Source: DATADW01 sp963733905 (GTDB lineage Bacteria; Actinomycetota; Acidimicrobiia; Spongiisociales; DATADW01). From it: DNA of 64,000 nucleotides. The stretch is from the NCBI GenBank assembly GCA_963733905.1, contig CAVTEU010000008.1, positions 62,001 to 126,000 on the forward strand, written 5' to 3'. Below, piece after piece: positions 19,054 to 29,029 of this stretch (its first letter is position 1; each line of letters begins with the position of its first letter). Both the position numbers and the translations under genes were made by a program. The notes under the pieces are model-generated. The model did not search any database. It was not told the origin of the DNA and worked only from the letters and a program-made list of their open reading frames with translations.

Positions 19054-19229
19054 TTGGCGGAGCGCAAGTCCTTCCTCCTCCGAATCGATCCCCGAGGTGC
19101 ACGCCGCGCTGGAGAAATGGGCCGCTGACGAGCTACGCAGCCTCAACGGGCAGATCGAGTATCCTGTTGACCCAGGCGCTGCGCGATGCGGGGAGGGAGC
19201 GCCGCACCGAGCGGTCGAAGGAGAGCTGA
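19054..19229 (+). CDS. Arc family (ribbon-helix-helix) DNA-binding protein
   Basis: Short protein of about 57 residues. Read across single extra bases near 19087 and 19163, it gives AERKSFLLRIDPEVHAALEK then WAADELRSLNGQIEYLLTQA, the beta-strand plus two-helix pattern of Arc/CopG repressors (RSLNGQIEYLL is the typical core). TTG 19054 is the simplest start; GTG 19044, overlapping the SPFH stop, is the alternative. Likely the repressor acting on the palindrome at 18141-18161. It ends three bases before the convergent nuoG stop. Confidence 0.75.
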
Positions 19230-19232
19230 GCT

Positions 19233-21703
19233 TCAGGGACGCTGCAGGCTGATGCGCGGGTCGCTCGACAGCACGGGGCAGCCCGGCTGGTTGAAGGGCA
19301 CATAGACCACCCCGGGCCGGAGCGAGGGGTCGATCCGCACCGGCATCTCGATGTCACCGGCGGCGCCGCGCAGCACCACCGGGTCGCCGTCGTGGACCCT
19401 CATCCGCAGCGCGTCGTCGGGGTGGAGGTGGGCGACGGCCCCGGGCGCCAGCTTTCGCAGGCTCGGACCCATCCGCATCAGCACGCCGTCGTCGTACATG
19501 ACCCTCGCCAGGTGGAGGGCGATGGGGATGGGCCGCGCCACCAGACCGGGATCGGCCGGCGTGTAGGTCAAGCGGTTGGTCGGCGCCGTCGTGGGGGACG
19601 ACAACCCCGTCCCGACCCTCGAAGTCGAGGAGGTCCCAGGTCACCCCGCGGTAGGCGGGAGCAACCTCGGCGATCTCCTTGGCGATCCCCTCCGCCGAGG
19701 CCAACCCGAGCGGTGCCCCCATCCGCCCGGCGAGGTCGTCGAGCACCGACCAGTCCGAGCGGGTCTGACCCGGCCCGGAAACCACCCGGTTGACCCGTTG
19801 CACCCGGCCCTCGAGGTTGGTCACCGTCCCGTCCTTCTCGGCGAACCCCTCGACCGGGAGGACCACGTCGGCGAGGCGCGATGAGTCGGTGAGGAACTGG
19901 TCGAGCGCCACCACGAACCCGGCAGCCGACAGCGCCTCGGCGGCGAGCGGGCCATGGGCGACGTCGCGCACCGGATCGGCCCCGACCAGGAGCAGGGCAT
20001 GGATGCTCCCCTCGCGCAGCCCGTTGAGAATGCCGAGGCAGTCGCTCCCCGGCCCCCTCGGGGACCGACCCCCAGGCCGCCGCCAACTCGGCGGCTTCCG
20101 GCGAGGATGCCTCCAGCCGGCCGGGGAGGAGACCGGGCGCCAGCCCCATGTCGAGAGCGCCGAACGTGTTGGCGCGGCGCACCAGGGGCAGCACCTTTGC
20201 CCCATCGAGACCGAGTACGAACGCCGCCACCGCCTCGGTGAGGAGGGGGTCGTCGGTGTAGGCCGGTGCGGCCCAGCAGGGCGACCACCCGCCCGTTGTC
20301 CAGAGCCCGGCGCGCATCGGCGAAGTCGCCTTCCCCCTCGGCCAGCCGGCGCAGCGTTTCGGGCCCTTCGCCGGGCCGGTAATCGAACTTCCAGGTGGCC
20401 CGATCGTCGAGTCCGGTGCGCCTGGGATGGACCACGATCAGAGGAACGCCACGCTCCTGGGCCGCCCGCCGCACCCGCAGGTAGAGGCTGCCCATCTCCT
20501 CCTTGAGGTCCGGCCCCCAGAGGAGGATGGCGCCTGCTTGGTCCACGTCGGCGATCCGGGCGCGGCGCTCCACGCCCACCAGAAGGCGCGGGTCGAGACC
20601 GTCGTCCATCTGGGCATCGACGTTGTCGGTCCCACCGCCACCCGGAGGAACTTGGAGAGGGCATATGCGTCCTCGTTGGTGCCGCGGGCCCCGCCCAGCG
20701 CCGCCACCGCCGAACCACCGTGCTGCTCGATCACCTCACCCAGACGACTGCGCCACCAGGTCGAGCGCATCCCCCCAGGAGGCGACGGCCAGTTCGCCGT
20801 CTTCGCCGCGGATCAGGGCTCGGTGAGACGGTCGGAGGAGTGGACGTGCTCGAAACCGAAACGCTCCTTGTCGCTGAGCCATCCCTGGTTGGTGCCGTCG
20901 TGGTCGATGGCGTTGCACCGCAGGACACGGTTCTGGCTCGTCTGGACGGAGAGCCGGGCGTGCACGGTGTCGTGCACCGAGCAACTCTCCACCATCCGCA
21001 GGTCCCAGGGACGGGCGCGGAACCGGTACGGGGTGGCGGTGAGCGCCCCCACCGGGCAGATCTGGACCGTGTTCCCCGAGTAGTAGGAGCGGAACGGCTC
21101 GTCGGGGAAGGTGTTGACCTGGGTGCCGTACCCGCGGTCCTGGAACTCGATCAGCGGGTCACCGGAAATCTCCTCGGAGAAACGGGTGCAGCGGGCGCAG
21201 AGGATGCACCGCTCCCGGTCGAGCAGCACCAGGTCGGAGATCGGTATCGGCTTCTCGAAGTGCCGCTTCTCCTCGACGAACCGGCTCTCCCCCGGTCCGT
21301 ACGCCATGGTCTGGTCCTGGAGCGGGCACTCCCCACCGCGGTCACAGACCGGGCAGTCGAGGGGATGGTTGATGAGGAGGAACTCGAGGATCCCCTCCTG
21401 GGCCTTCTTGACGGTGTCCGAGTTGGTGATCACCGACATGCCCTCGGCCACCTTGGTGGTGCACGCGGTCGTCATCACCACCCCGCGGGGGGTCTCCAAC
21501 TCGACAAGGCACATCCGGCACATGCCCACCGGGTTCATCCGCGGGTGCCAGCAGAACCGAGGGATGTAGTTGCCCACCTGCTGGGCCGCCTCGATCACCA
21601 GGGAGTTCTCGGCCGCGTCCACCGGCCGCCCGTCGATCACGATCGGGACCGTCGTCGGGCCCGGGTCCTCCACGGGGATATCCGCACCGCCGCTGCTGGT
21701 CAT
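19233..21703 (-). CDS. nuoG: NADH-quinone oxidoreductase subunit G
   Basis: Large iron-sulfur subunit of the complex I peripheral arm, about 820 residues. The N-terminal part is intact and shows the [2Fe-2S] and [4Fe-4S] ligands: CWHPRMNPVGMCRMCLVE, CPVCDRGGECPLQDQ and CILCARCTRF. The molybdopterin-oxidoreductase-like domain follows, with GILNGLREGSIHALLLVGAD and DVVLPVEGFAEKDGTVTNLE. It is broken by at least five one-base shifts between 20760 and 19600. The C-terminal domain ends VYVPFNQPGCPVLSSDPR. ATG 21703 overlaps the nuoF stop (ATGA). Its end abuts the opposite Arc gene. Confidence 0.9.
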
Positions 21704-22997
21704 GCGAGCGGACACCCTCCCTCGTGGATATGGGCCTGCGCCTCGTCTTTGAAGTACCGCATCAGGGAGGTGACCGGCGAAACCGCCGACGGGCCCAGGG
21801 GGCAGATGGTGGTCATCGCCGGGGGCCAGCGCAGACCGGGGCTGATGTTGTCGGAGACGTCGAGCAGCACGTCGAGATCGATCTCCCTCCCGGCGCCGGT
21901 CTCGATCCGATGAAGCATCATCTCCATCCAGGTGGTGCCCTCCCGGCACGGGGTGCATTGGCCGCACGACTCGTGGGCGAAGAAGCGCACTATCCGCTCC
22001 GCGGCGCGCACCATGCAGGTGCTGTCGTCCATCACCACCACGGCGCTCGACCCCAGCATCGAGCCCGCCTGAGCGCAGGCGTCCTTGGTAACGGGGAGGT
22101 CGATGTGGTCGGCAGGGACGAACCAGGGAGCGGAGGCGCCGCCCGGTATCCACGCCTTCAGCTGGCTGTCGTCGCGCATCCCCCCCGCCACTTCGTAGAT
22201 CAGCTCCCTCCACGTGGGGCCGTGGGGAAGCTCGTAGTTGCCCGGTCGGCGGACGTGCCCCGACACCGAGAACATGAAGGTGCCGGTGTCCACCGGGTCA
22301 CCCAGTACCCGAAAGGCGTCGGCGCCCATCTGCAGGACGATGGGGGAGGTTGGACAGGGTCTCGACGTTGTTGACGATGGTGGGCTTCATGTAGAGCCCG
22401 ATCGCCGCCGGGAAGTAGGGAGGCTTCAGCCTCGGCTCGCCGCGCTTGCCCTCGAGGCTGTTGATCAGCGCCGTCTCCTCGCCGCAGATGTAGGCCCCGC
22501 CCCCGAGATGGACGGTCACCTCCAGGTCGAAGTCGCTCCCGAAGATCCCCGACCCGAGGTACCCGGCGGCGTACGCCTCCTCGACCGCCTGTTGGACCCG
22601 GCGGCGCCGGCTTGGCATATTCGCCACGGATGTAGATGAAGGCGTGGTGCACCTCGTTGGCGAAGGCGCAGATGATGATGCCCTCGATCAGTTGGTGGGG
22701 ATCGCGCTCCAGAAGCTGCCGGTCCTTGAAGGTGCCCGGCTCGGACTCGTCGGCGTTGACCACCAGATACGCGGGCCGGTCCTTGCCGAGGAAACTCCAC
22801 TTCATCCCGGCGGGGAAGGCGGCACCGCCACGGCCCAGCAACCCCGAAGCCTTGGCCAACTCGACTAGCTCGTCCCTCGTCATCCCGACGGCGCGCCGCG
22901 CCTGGACATACCCGTCGGTGGCCAGATAGCGCTCCAGGGTGTTGCTGTCCGCCGGGTGCTCGGTCATCCGAGCGGTCACCACGAGTGGTCTGTTCAC
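21700..22997 (-). CDS. nuoF: NADH-quinone oxidoreductase subunit F (NADH/FMN-binding)
   Basis: Binds NADH, FMN and cluster N3. Features: LLGRGGAAFPAGMKWSFLGK (nucleotide/FMN loop), YLVVNADESEPGTFKDRQLL, YICGEETALINSLEGKRGEP and the N3 cluster ligands ESCGQCTPCREGT. About 430 residues across one-base shifts near 22620 and 22340. GTG 22997 overlaps the nuoE stop (GTGA); ATG 22967, giving MTEHPADS, is an alternative. Coupled to nuoG by ATGA at its end. Confidence 0.93.
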
Positions 22998-23614
22998 TCC
23001 TGCTCCTCGTCGGCCGCAGTCCCGAACAGTTGGAAGGCGGGGACCGGTCCGACCGCGCCCACGCGTTCGGAGATGGCCCAGTCGAACGACGTCGCCCCAC
23101 CGAACCTCCGCTGGAGATCCTCGGACACCACCACATCGGGCTTCTCGGCCAGTAGCCAGGCGACCATCGCCTCGGCGCGGTCCGGGGTGAGGCCCTCGAC
23201 CAGCTCGTAATTCACCTGGACTGCCGGGGCGCCGCCGCAGGCGCCGATGCACTCGACGTGCTCCACCGTTAGCTCCCCGTCGGGGCTGGTCTCGCCGTGC
23301 GGCACCCCGGTCGACTCTTCGACTGCATGGAGAACGTCGTCACCGCCGAGCAGCATGCAGCTGATCGAGGTGCAGACCGACACGAGGTAGCGGCCAACCT
23401 CGGGCTTGTACATCGTGTAGAAGCTGGCGACCGCCAGGACCTGCGCCGGGGTCTGCCCGGTCATCTCGGCGACCTGGGCCATGCCCTCGCGGGTGAGCCG
23501 GCCGTCGTGATGCATGGCCAGATAGAGAAGGGGCATCGTCGCCGAGCGCTTATCCGGGTAGGACTCGATCAGCGCTGCGGCCCGCTCCAGGGCCTGGGGC
23601 GACCAGCGGCTCAC
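22994..23614 (-). CDS. nuoE: NADH-quinone oxidoreductase subunit E
   Basis: Thioredoxin-like subunit carrying the N1a [2Fe-2S] cluster. The four ligands are in VCTSISCMLLGG and VECIGACGGAPAVQVN. 206 residues, with an extra C-terminal segment of about 50 residues (SFDWAISERVGAVGPVPAFQ and on) after the family core. Intact. It is the first gene of the nuoE-F-G block; a heptamer array lies just upstream, between it and the metallopeptidase gene. Confidence 0.95.
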   Translation of the reverse strand: MSRWSPQALERAAALIESYPDKRSATMPLLYLAMHHDGRLTREGMAQVAEMTGQTPAQVLAVASFYTMYKPEVGRYLVSVCTSISCMLLGGDDVLHAVEESTGVPHGETSPDGELTVEHVECIGACGGAPAVQVNYELVEGLTPDRAEAMVAWLLAEKPDVVVSEDLQRRFGGATSFDWAISERVGAVGPVPAFQLFGTAADEEQE

Positions 23615-23661
23615 TGCGTGGAGACTAGAGAGCCCTCCCAGGGTCTCCCAATTAGACGCAG

Positions 23662-23701
23662 CGGCAGACGGGCAGACGGCGGACGGCAGACGGCGGACGG
23701 A
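23662..23701 (+). repeat. Heptamer repeat array upstream of nuoE
   Basis: Five to six units CAGACGG/CGGACGG with one extra G at about 23671. It occupies most of the gap between nuoE and the end of the metallopeptidase gene. Confidence 0.85.
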
Positions 23702-23719
23702 GGCCCAGAGTTTGTCAGG

Positions 23720-25396
23720 TCAGCCGGTCAGGCGGCGGGCGGTGGCGAGATCGGGGGCGATTCCCCACCAGACGTTTGGGCCGTCGCAGGCGACGACAGC
23801 GGAGCGCCCGCTTCCCTGGCGGACCGCCTGCTCCCGCTCGCCCTGGGTATCGGACTCGCTTGCGTCGGGGAAGGCGGCCCTCTCCAGGGCGAGCACGGTG
23901 TCGCACAGCGGCGCCGAGCCCCCACCGCCGTCGACCATGGTGACGGCGACCGCGCTCTCGTCGCCATCGGTCCAGAGCACGATCTCTCCCCCGTCCCAGC
24001 CCTCCGCCCGGGCCTTTGCATCGGCAAGGGCGGCATCGCGCTCCCCACCGGGCGATCGGGCGAGCAGATAGAGGTCGGCGGCACCAAATGTCGTGCGGCG
24101 CTGCTCGTCCCAGTTGCCGCCCGGCGTTCCGCTCTGGGGAGGCCGGCTCGCCTCGTAGTCAGCGAGGTAGCGCTCGGGGAACATCACCTCGGCGGTGGTG
24201 GCGGGAGGACGGTCGTATGCGGCATCGACCGCCTCCCAATCGCCGTCGGCGAGCAGGGCGCATGTCAGCCCGAGACCCTCGTTGTAGGGGAACTGGAGGG
24301 CGTCGCCCAGATAGGGAGGCAGGGATTCGAGGTCTTGCTGGGCGCCGAGCACGGCCGGGTCGAGCAGCGAGCCCATGAGTGCCATGGGGTCGAGGGCACC
24401 GGCGGCGTAGCGCTGCATGGCCACCGTGGCGTCCCCCTCGACAAGCGACAGGGCGGCGAGCGCCTGGTCGGGGTCGGCGTCATCGTCCTCGACCGCGGCG
24501 GGGAAGGACAGCACCTGGTCGGTGAGGGCATGGGTCTGCTCGTGGGCCAGGCTGATCTGGTCCAGCGCCGGGAGAGCCTCCCCCTCGCTTCCCGTCCTCA
24601 CCACCAATTCTCCGGTCTCGGGGTCGTAGAACCCGGCTACCCCGCTCCCCAACATCTCGGACTGGGCCTCGACCAGGTCGGTCCCGGGGGGAATCGCACC
24701 CAGCGCCGCCAAGGTACGCGAATCGAGATCGGCGACGTCCGGCGGATAATCCTCGGCGACGATGGCGGCGATGCGGTCCTCCATCTCGGCGGCATCCACA
24801 TACGTCGGGGTCACATCGGAGACGAACTCGAGCTGTCGGATCTGCTCCACCGCATCGGCCATCGAGGCGAGTTGGGCCTCGGCCGAGCTGTCGTCGATCT
24901 CGAACGTGGCCTCCCCGCCCACCAGGCAGGAGGGGTCGACACCTCCCTGACCACCAAGCAGACCCTCGAGACCCGGAGCGCCCCCCTCCCCGCCGAGCAT
25001 TCCGCCGAGGAGATCTTCGAGAGACCCGGTGTCGCCTCCACCGAGGAGCCCGCCGAGCAGGTCCTCCAACGAGCCGCTGTCCTCCCCGCCGAGCAACCCA
25101 CCGAGCAGATCCTCCAGCGACCCGCCTTCCTCTCCACCGAGCAGACCGCCCAGAAGCTCCTCGAGGCCCGCTGGGACGGCCGCCTCGAGCTCCTCGACCT
25201 GAGCCTCGAGAGCGGCGATCTGCGCCTCCTGCTCTGTCACCTGTGCCTCGAGCGCACCGATCCGCTCTTGGGCGGCTGTCAGGCTTTGCTGCCTGTCGTA
25301 GCCCCAGATGGCGGCGCCTACCAGTGCCAGCACCAGCACGATCGATACCACGACGGCCGACACCGGCCACCGCTGATTGCTTGGGGGAGTCGTCAC
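23720..25396 (-). CDS. Membrane-anchored putative zinc metallopeptidase with Leu/Gly repeats
   Basis: 558 residues from GTG 25396. Layout: one N-terminal membrane helix (VSAVVVSIVLVLALVGAAIW), a coiled coil of about 40 residues (ERIGALEAQVTEQEAQIAAL), then four near-identical 17-residue repeats of the type GSLEDLLGGLLGGEDS (about residues 79-149), then a globular domain. That domain holds the HEXXH motif LAHEQTHALTDQ (about residues 285-289) followed by AALSLVEGDATVAMQRY. This arrangement fits a gluzincin-like zinc protease acting outside the membrane. I know no named family for the whole. Intact. It lies between nuoE and nuoD on the same strand, with unrelated function. Confidence 0.65.
   Translation of the reverse strand: MTTPPSNQRWPVSAVVVSIVLVLALVGAAIWGYDRQQSLTAAQERIGALEAQVTEQEAQIAALEAQVEELEAAVPAGLEELLGGLLGGEEGGSLEDLLGGLLGGEDSGSLEDLLGGLLGGGDTGSLEDLLGGMLGGEGGAPGLEGLLGGQGGVDPSCLVGGEATFEIDDSSAEAQLASMADAVEQIRQLEFVSDVTPTYVDAAEMEDRIAAIVAEDYPPDVADLDSRTLAALGAIPPGTDLVEAQSEMLGSGVAGFYDPETGELVVRTGSEGEALPALDQISLAHEQTHALTDQVLSFPAAVEDDDADPDQALAALSLVEGDATVAMQRYAAGALDPMALMGSLLDPAVLGAQQDLESLPPYLGDALQFPYNEGLGLTCALLADGDWEAVDAAYDRPPATTAEVMFPERYLADYEASRPPQSGTPGGNWDEQRRTTFGAADLYLLARSPGGERDAALADAKARAEGWDGGEIVLWTDGDESAVAVTMVDGGGGSAPLCDTVLALERAAFPDASESDTQGEREQAVRQGSGRSAVVACDGPNVWWGIAPDLATARRLTG
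24950..25162 (-). repeat. 51-base tandem repeats encoding Leu/Gly-rich units
   Basis: Four units of about 51 bases in the metallopeptidase gene, each encoding SLEDLLGGLLGGED with small changes. The DNA is nearly as conserved as the protein, which suggests recent expansion. Confidence 0.85.
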
Positions 25397-25451
25397 GGTC
25401 GAGCAGCGTATCTGGACACGGTCGCTACCTCGGCCGGTAGCGTCGCTCCCC

Positions 25452-25682
25452 ATGCTGGTGGAGCGGGACCACCTGCTGGCTCGGCTTCACGATGCTCCGT
25501 AGTGCTGCCGTCGCCGGGAAGGGGTCGATCGTTTTCGTCGCCGGCGAAGCGGCGCCGGAAAGACGGCCCTGATCAATGCGTTCCTCGACGGTTTGGGACC
25601 GCGGTCACCATCCTCGCCGGAGCCTGCGATGCGCTGGCCACCTCCCCCAGCGCTAGGGCCGGTGCTCGACGACGGAGGCTGA
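25452..25682 (+). pseudogene. Remnant of an AAA/LuxR-type (LAL) regulator N-terminus
   Basis: Across two one-base shifts this reads MLVERDHLLARLHDALRSAA, then GSIVFVAGEAGAGKTALINA (a Walker A P-loop), then TILAGACDALAT and PPALGPVLDDGG before a TGA at 25680-25682. This is the start of the ATPase domain of large ATP-binding LuxR-family regulators, which are normally 900 residues or more. The rest of the gene is absent; the next gene begins three bases later. Most likely a deletion remnant. Confidence 0.6.
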
Positions 25683-25684
25683 CG

Positions 25685-26159
25685 ATGAGACGCAAGTTCA
25701 TCATTGGGATGGCCCTGGCGCTGTTGGTGCTGGTACCCGCCACCGCCACCATCGCCGCCGATGGCCCCCTACCCGATGTGAAGCGGGCGACCGCCCGATT
25801 TGCCAACGTGGCGCTGGCCGAGGCGGCGGGGTACGAGGAGTTCCTCGACTGCTTCGACTCCGAAGCGGGCGGTATGGGGCAGCACTACGTCAACTTCGGG
25901 CTGCTCGACACCACCGTGCAACGGCAGAAGCCCGAGGCGATGGTCTACCAGGTCGACGGGTCCCGAGCTCCGGCTCGTTGCAGTCGAGTACCTGGTCCCG
26001 ATCGCCGACTGGACCGAGGATCATCCGCCGCGGTTGTTCGGCCGCCACTTCCACCCCAACGAGGAACTCGGGGTGTACGTGCTCCACGCTTGGATCTTCA
26101 AGCGGAACCCTGCCGGGCTCTTCACCGACTACAACCCGAACGTCCCCGCCTGCCCCTAG
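25685..26159 (+). CDS. Secreted conserved hypothetical protein
   Basis: About 158 residues with a clear signal peptide (MRRKFIIGMALALLVLVPAT, cleaved near ATIAA). The mature part contains ARFANVALAEAAGYEEFLDC, GGMGQHYVNFGLLD, RLVAVEYLVPIADW and FHPNEELGVYVLHAWIFKRN. The pattern MG-HYVN ... LVALEYLV ... LH-W-WK-NP-G recurs in secreted proteins of unknown function. A one-base shift lies near 25965. GGAGG at 25674-25678 supports ATG 25685. It ends at a hairpin shared with nuoD. Confidence 0.7.
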
Positions 26160-26170
26160 AGCGACACCAC

Positions 26171-26206
26171 GATGGGAGGCGTCGTCACCGGTCGACGTCT
26201 CCCATC
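26171..26206. terminator. Bidirectional terminator hairpin between secreted-protein gene and nuoD
   Basis: Arms GATGGGAGGCGTCG (26171-26184) and CGACGTCTCCCATC (26193-26206) pair at 13 of 14 positions with an eight-base loop. The nuoD stop codon lies in the loop. It is positioned to end both convergent transcripts, so nuoA-D is probably a separate transcription unit from nuoE-G. Confidence 0.7.
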
Positions 26207-27574
26207 ACCGGGTCGAGCGAGGCGATGGTGGCCACGGTATCGGCCACCAATGAGTCGGCCATCATGATGGGAAGGGCCTGGAGGTTGGCGAAGGAGGGGG
26301 CGCGGATGTGGCACCGCCACGGTTTGGCGCTGCCGTCGGAGACGATGTAGCACCCCAACTCACCACGGGGAGACTCGACCGCCTCGTAGACCTCGCCCTC
26401 GGGGACCTTGAACCCCTCGGTGAAGATCTTGAAGTGGTGGATCAGCGCCTCCATCGACTGGTCGAGCCGGGCCCGCGGTGGTGGCGTCACCTTGCGGTCC
26501 TCGGTCCGCCAGTCTCCCAGCGGCATCCGCTCCGCCACCTGACGCGCGATCCGAAGCGACTGGCGGATCTCCTCGACACGGATCAGATAGCGGTCGTAGA
26601 CGTCGCCGTTCTCACCGGTGATCACGTCGAAGTCGTACTGCTCGATGCCGGAGTAGGGCTGGGTCTTGCGGAGGTCCCAGTCCACACCGGCCGAGCGGAG
26701 CGTCGGCCCGGTGATCCCGTAACCGAGACACTCTTCGGCGGTGATGACCCCGACGTGGCGGGTCCGTTCCAGCCAGATCGGGTTCTCCTTGAGCAGGTCG
26801 TCGTACTCGGCCAGCTTGGCGGGGAGGGTGTCGATGATGTCCTCGACGTCGTCCTCCCAACCGGGCGGCAGGTCCGCCGCCACTCCCCCGGGACGGATGT
26901 AGTTGTGGTTCATCCGGAGCCCGGTGACCTTCTCGAAGAAGGCGAGCACCGTCTCCCGCTCGCGGAACCCGTAGAGCATCATCGAGATGGCGCCGATGTC
27001 CATCCCGTTCGTCGCCAAGGCGACGAGATGGCTCGATACCCGGTTGAGCTCGGTCATGAGGATCCGTATCGCCTGGGCGCGGGGCGGCACGTCTATGCCG
27101 AGGAGACGCTCTACCGCCATCGAGAAGACCAACTCGTTGTGGAGCGGCGCCAGGTAGTCCATCCGGGTGACGTTGGTGGGGCCCTGGAGGTAGGTGAGGG
27201 TCTCCCCCGTCTTCTCCATGCCGGTGTGGAGGTACCCGATGATCGGCTTGGTCCGCCTGATGATCTCCCCCTCCAACTCGACCTGGAGCCGGAGGACACC
27301 GTGGGTGGAGGGGTGCTGAGGGCCCATGTTGACGATCATCCGCTCGTCGTCGGGGGACTCGTCCTCGATGATGTAGTCGTCACCGACGACCGTGCCCAAC
27401 TGCTCGGCGAGCCGGGCACCGGACTCGACTTGCTCCATCTCCTGGCTGCCCTCGTCGGTGGAGTGCGAGCATCCAGTCGCTCTCTTCGCTCCCCGACACC
27501 CACATGTCGGCGATGCGGGTCTCCGGCGGATCCTCGACCGCGGTGGTGACGTCTCTGTCGTCTTCGCTGGCCAT
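26185..27574 (-). CDS. nuoD: NADH-quinone oxidoreductase subunit D
   Basis: Forms the quinone-reduction site together with NuoB and NuoH. The hydrogenase-like large-subunit signatures are intact: NMGPQHPSTHGVLRLQVELE, IGYLHTGMEKTGETLTY and RSAGVDWDLRKTQPYSGIE. It ends LDPVMGDVDR, the normal C-terminus. The core runs from 27438, but an N-terminal extension of about 45 residues (MASEDDRDVTTAVEDPPETR and on) reads from an ATG that overlaps the nuoC stop as TGATG, with one base shift near 27465. I take that as the start. Convergent with the secreted-protein gene. Confidence 0.93.
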
Positions 27575-28107
27575 CACACCGCCTTGGGAGCGCCCTTGAA
27601 CTGCACCGGGACCATCCCCACCTGGAAGTCCTTGCGGAGGGGATGGCCGATCCACTCGTCGGGCATGAGGATCCTGGTCATGTCTGGGTGGTCGGTGAAC
27701 GTGATGCCGAACATGTCGAACACCTCGCGTTCGAAGAAGTTGGCGCCGGGCCAGAGAGGGGTGAGCGAAGGGACCACGGGATCATCGGCCGGGACCGGCG
27801 ACCCGCAACCGGAGCCGAAGGTTGTGACGCTGCGAGAGCAGACCCGCCACCACTTCGAAGCGGGTCGGTCTGATCCGGTGGTAGTCGACCGCGGTCACAT
27901 CGACGCAGACCTCGAAACCCGCATCCCGGGCCGCCTCGGCAAAGCGGAGCAGCGACTCACGGGGGACCATCGCCACGTTCTGACCGTAGGAGGGCGCCCA
28001 CTCCACGTCCTCGAACGGCTCGAGCAATTCACGCAGGACGGGATGGTCGGGAAGGTCCCGGCCGGCCTGCTCTTCCTCGACGGCTTCGCTGGTGCCGTTG
28101 GACGTGG

Positions 28108-28111
<4 letters not shown>
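27574..28111 (-). CDS. nuoC: NADH-quinone oxidoreductase subunit C
   Basis: Peripheral-arm 30-kDa subunit, about 178 residues. The family signature FFEREVFDMFGITFTDHPDM and ILMPDEWIGHPLRKDF are near the C-terminus. The N-terminal part has CVDVTAVDYHRIRPTRFEVV then LLSQRHNLRLRLRV. One base shift near 27780. The start is not clear: no ATG/GTG/TTG is in frame after the nuoB stop. CTG 28111, behind a GAGGGGG stretch and overlapping nuoB, is a candidate, or a base is wrong there. The end overlaps nuoD in TGATG. Confidence 0.9.
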
Positions 28112-28593
<482 letters not shown>

Positions 28594-28594
<1 letters not shown>

Positions 28595-29008
28595 CAGGCA
28601 GCTTCCTTCGCCCGACTCCACCTGTGCCTGGTAGCGGGCCCGGCGGGGGACGTTCCAATCGAGCGCACCGCGCCGCCAGACGTACACCAGCGTCTCGAGC
28701 ACGAGGAGGGTGAAGATCCCGATCGCCACCACCCCGTACCAGCCGAGTTCGGTGAAGCGGGAGGCCCAGGCGAAGAGGAAGATGATCTCGACATCGAAGA
28801 TGACGAAGAGCATCGCCACCAGATAGAACTTGACCGGGAAGCGCTGCACCGGCTCGACCTCGGGGACGATCCCGCACTCATACGGCGCCAGCTTCTCCGG
28901 CGTGGGACGCTTGGGCGACAGCAGGTACGAGGCGCCGAGCGACACCGCCACGAACCCTGCGGCGAGCAGGAACATGAAGGCGATCGGGAGGTATTCGCCG
29001 AGCTCCAA
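28594..29008 (-). CDS. nuoA: NADH-quinone oxidoreductase subunit A
   Basis: Three-helix membrane subunit at the junction of the two arms of complex I. Signatures: YLLSPKRPTPEKLAPYECGI (with the TMH1-2 loop cysteine) and FYLVAMLFVIFDVEIIFLFA. TTG 29008 is the start, with AGAGGAG well spaced upstream. An extra base near 28610 removes the stop and makes nuoA appear fused to nuoB; without it the protein ends ESAKEAA at a TGATG overlap. First gene of the nuoA-D block. Confidence 0.92.
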
Positions 29009-29029
29009 AGGTTCGCTCCTCTCTGCACC

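Noticed and set aside
19233..21703. Several separate small genes in the nuoG region
   Set aside because: The pieces in different frames join into one continuous NuoG when single-base shifts are corrected, and each piece matches the expected part of the family.
23297..26350. A 1017-codon open frame on the plus strand
   Set aside because: Most of it is antisense to nuoE and the metallopeptidase; only its end (25685 onward) is a real gene. Long antisense frames are expected at this GC content.
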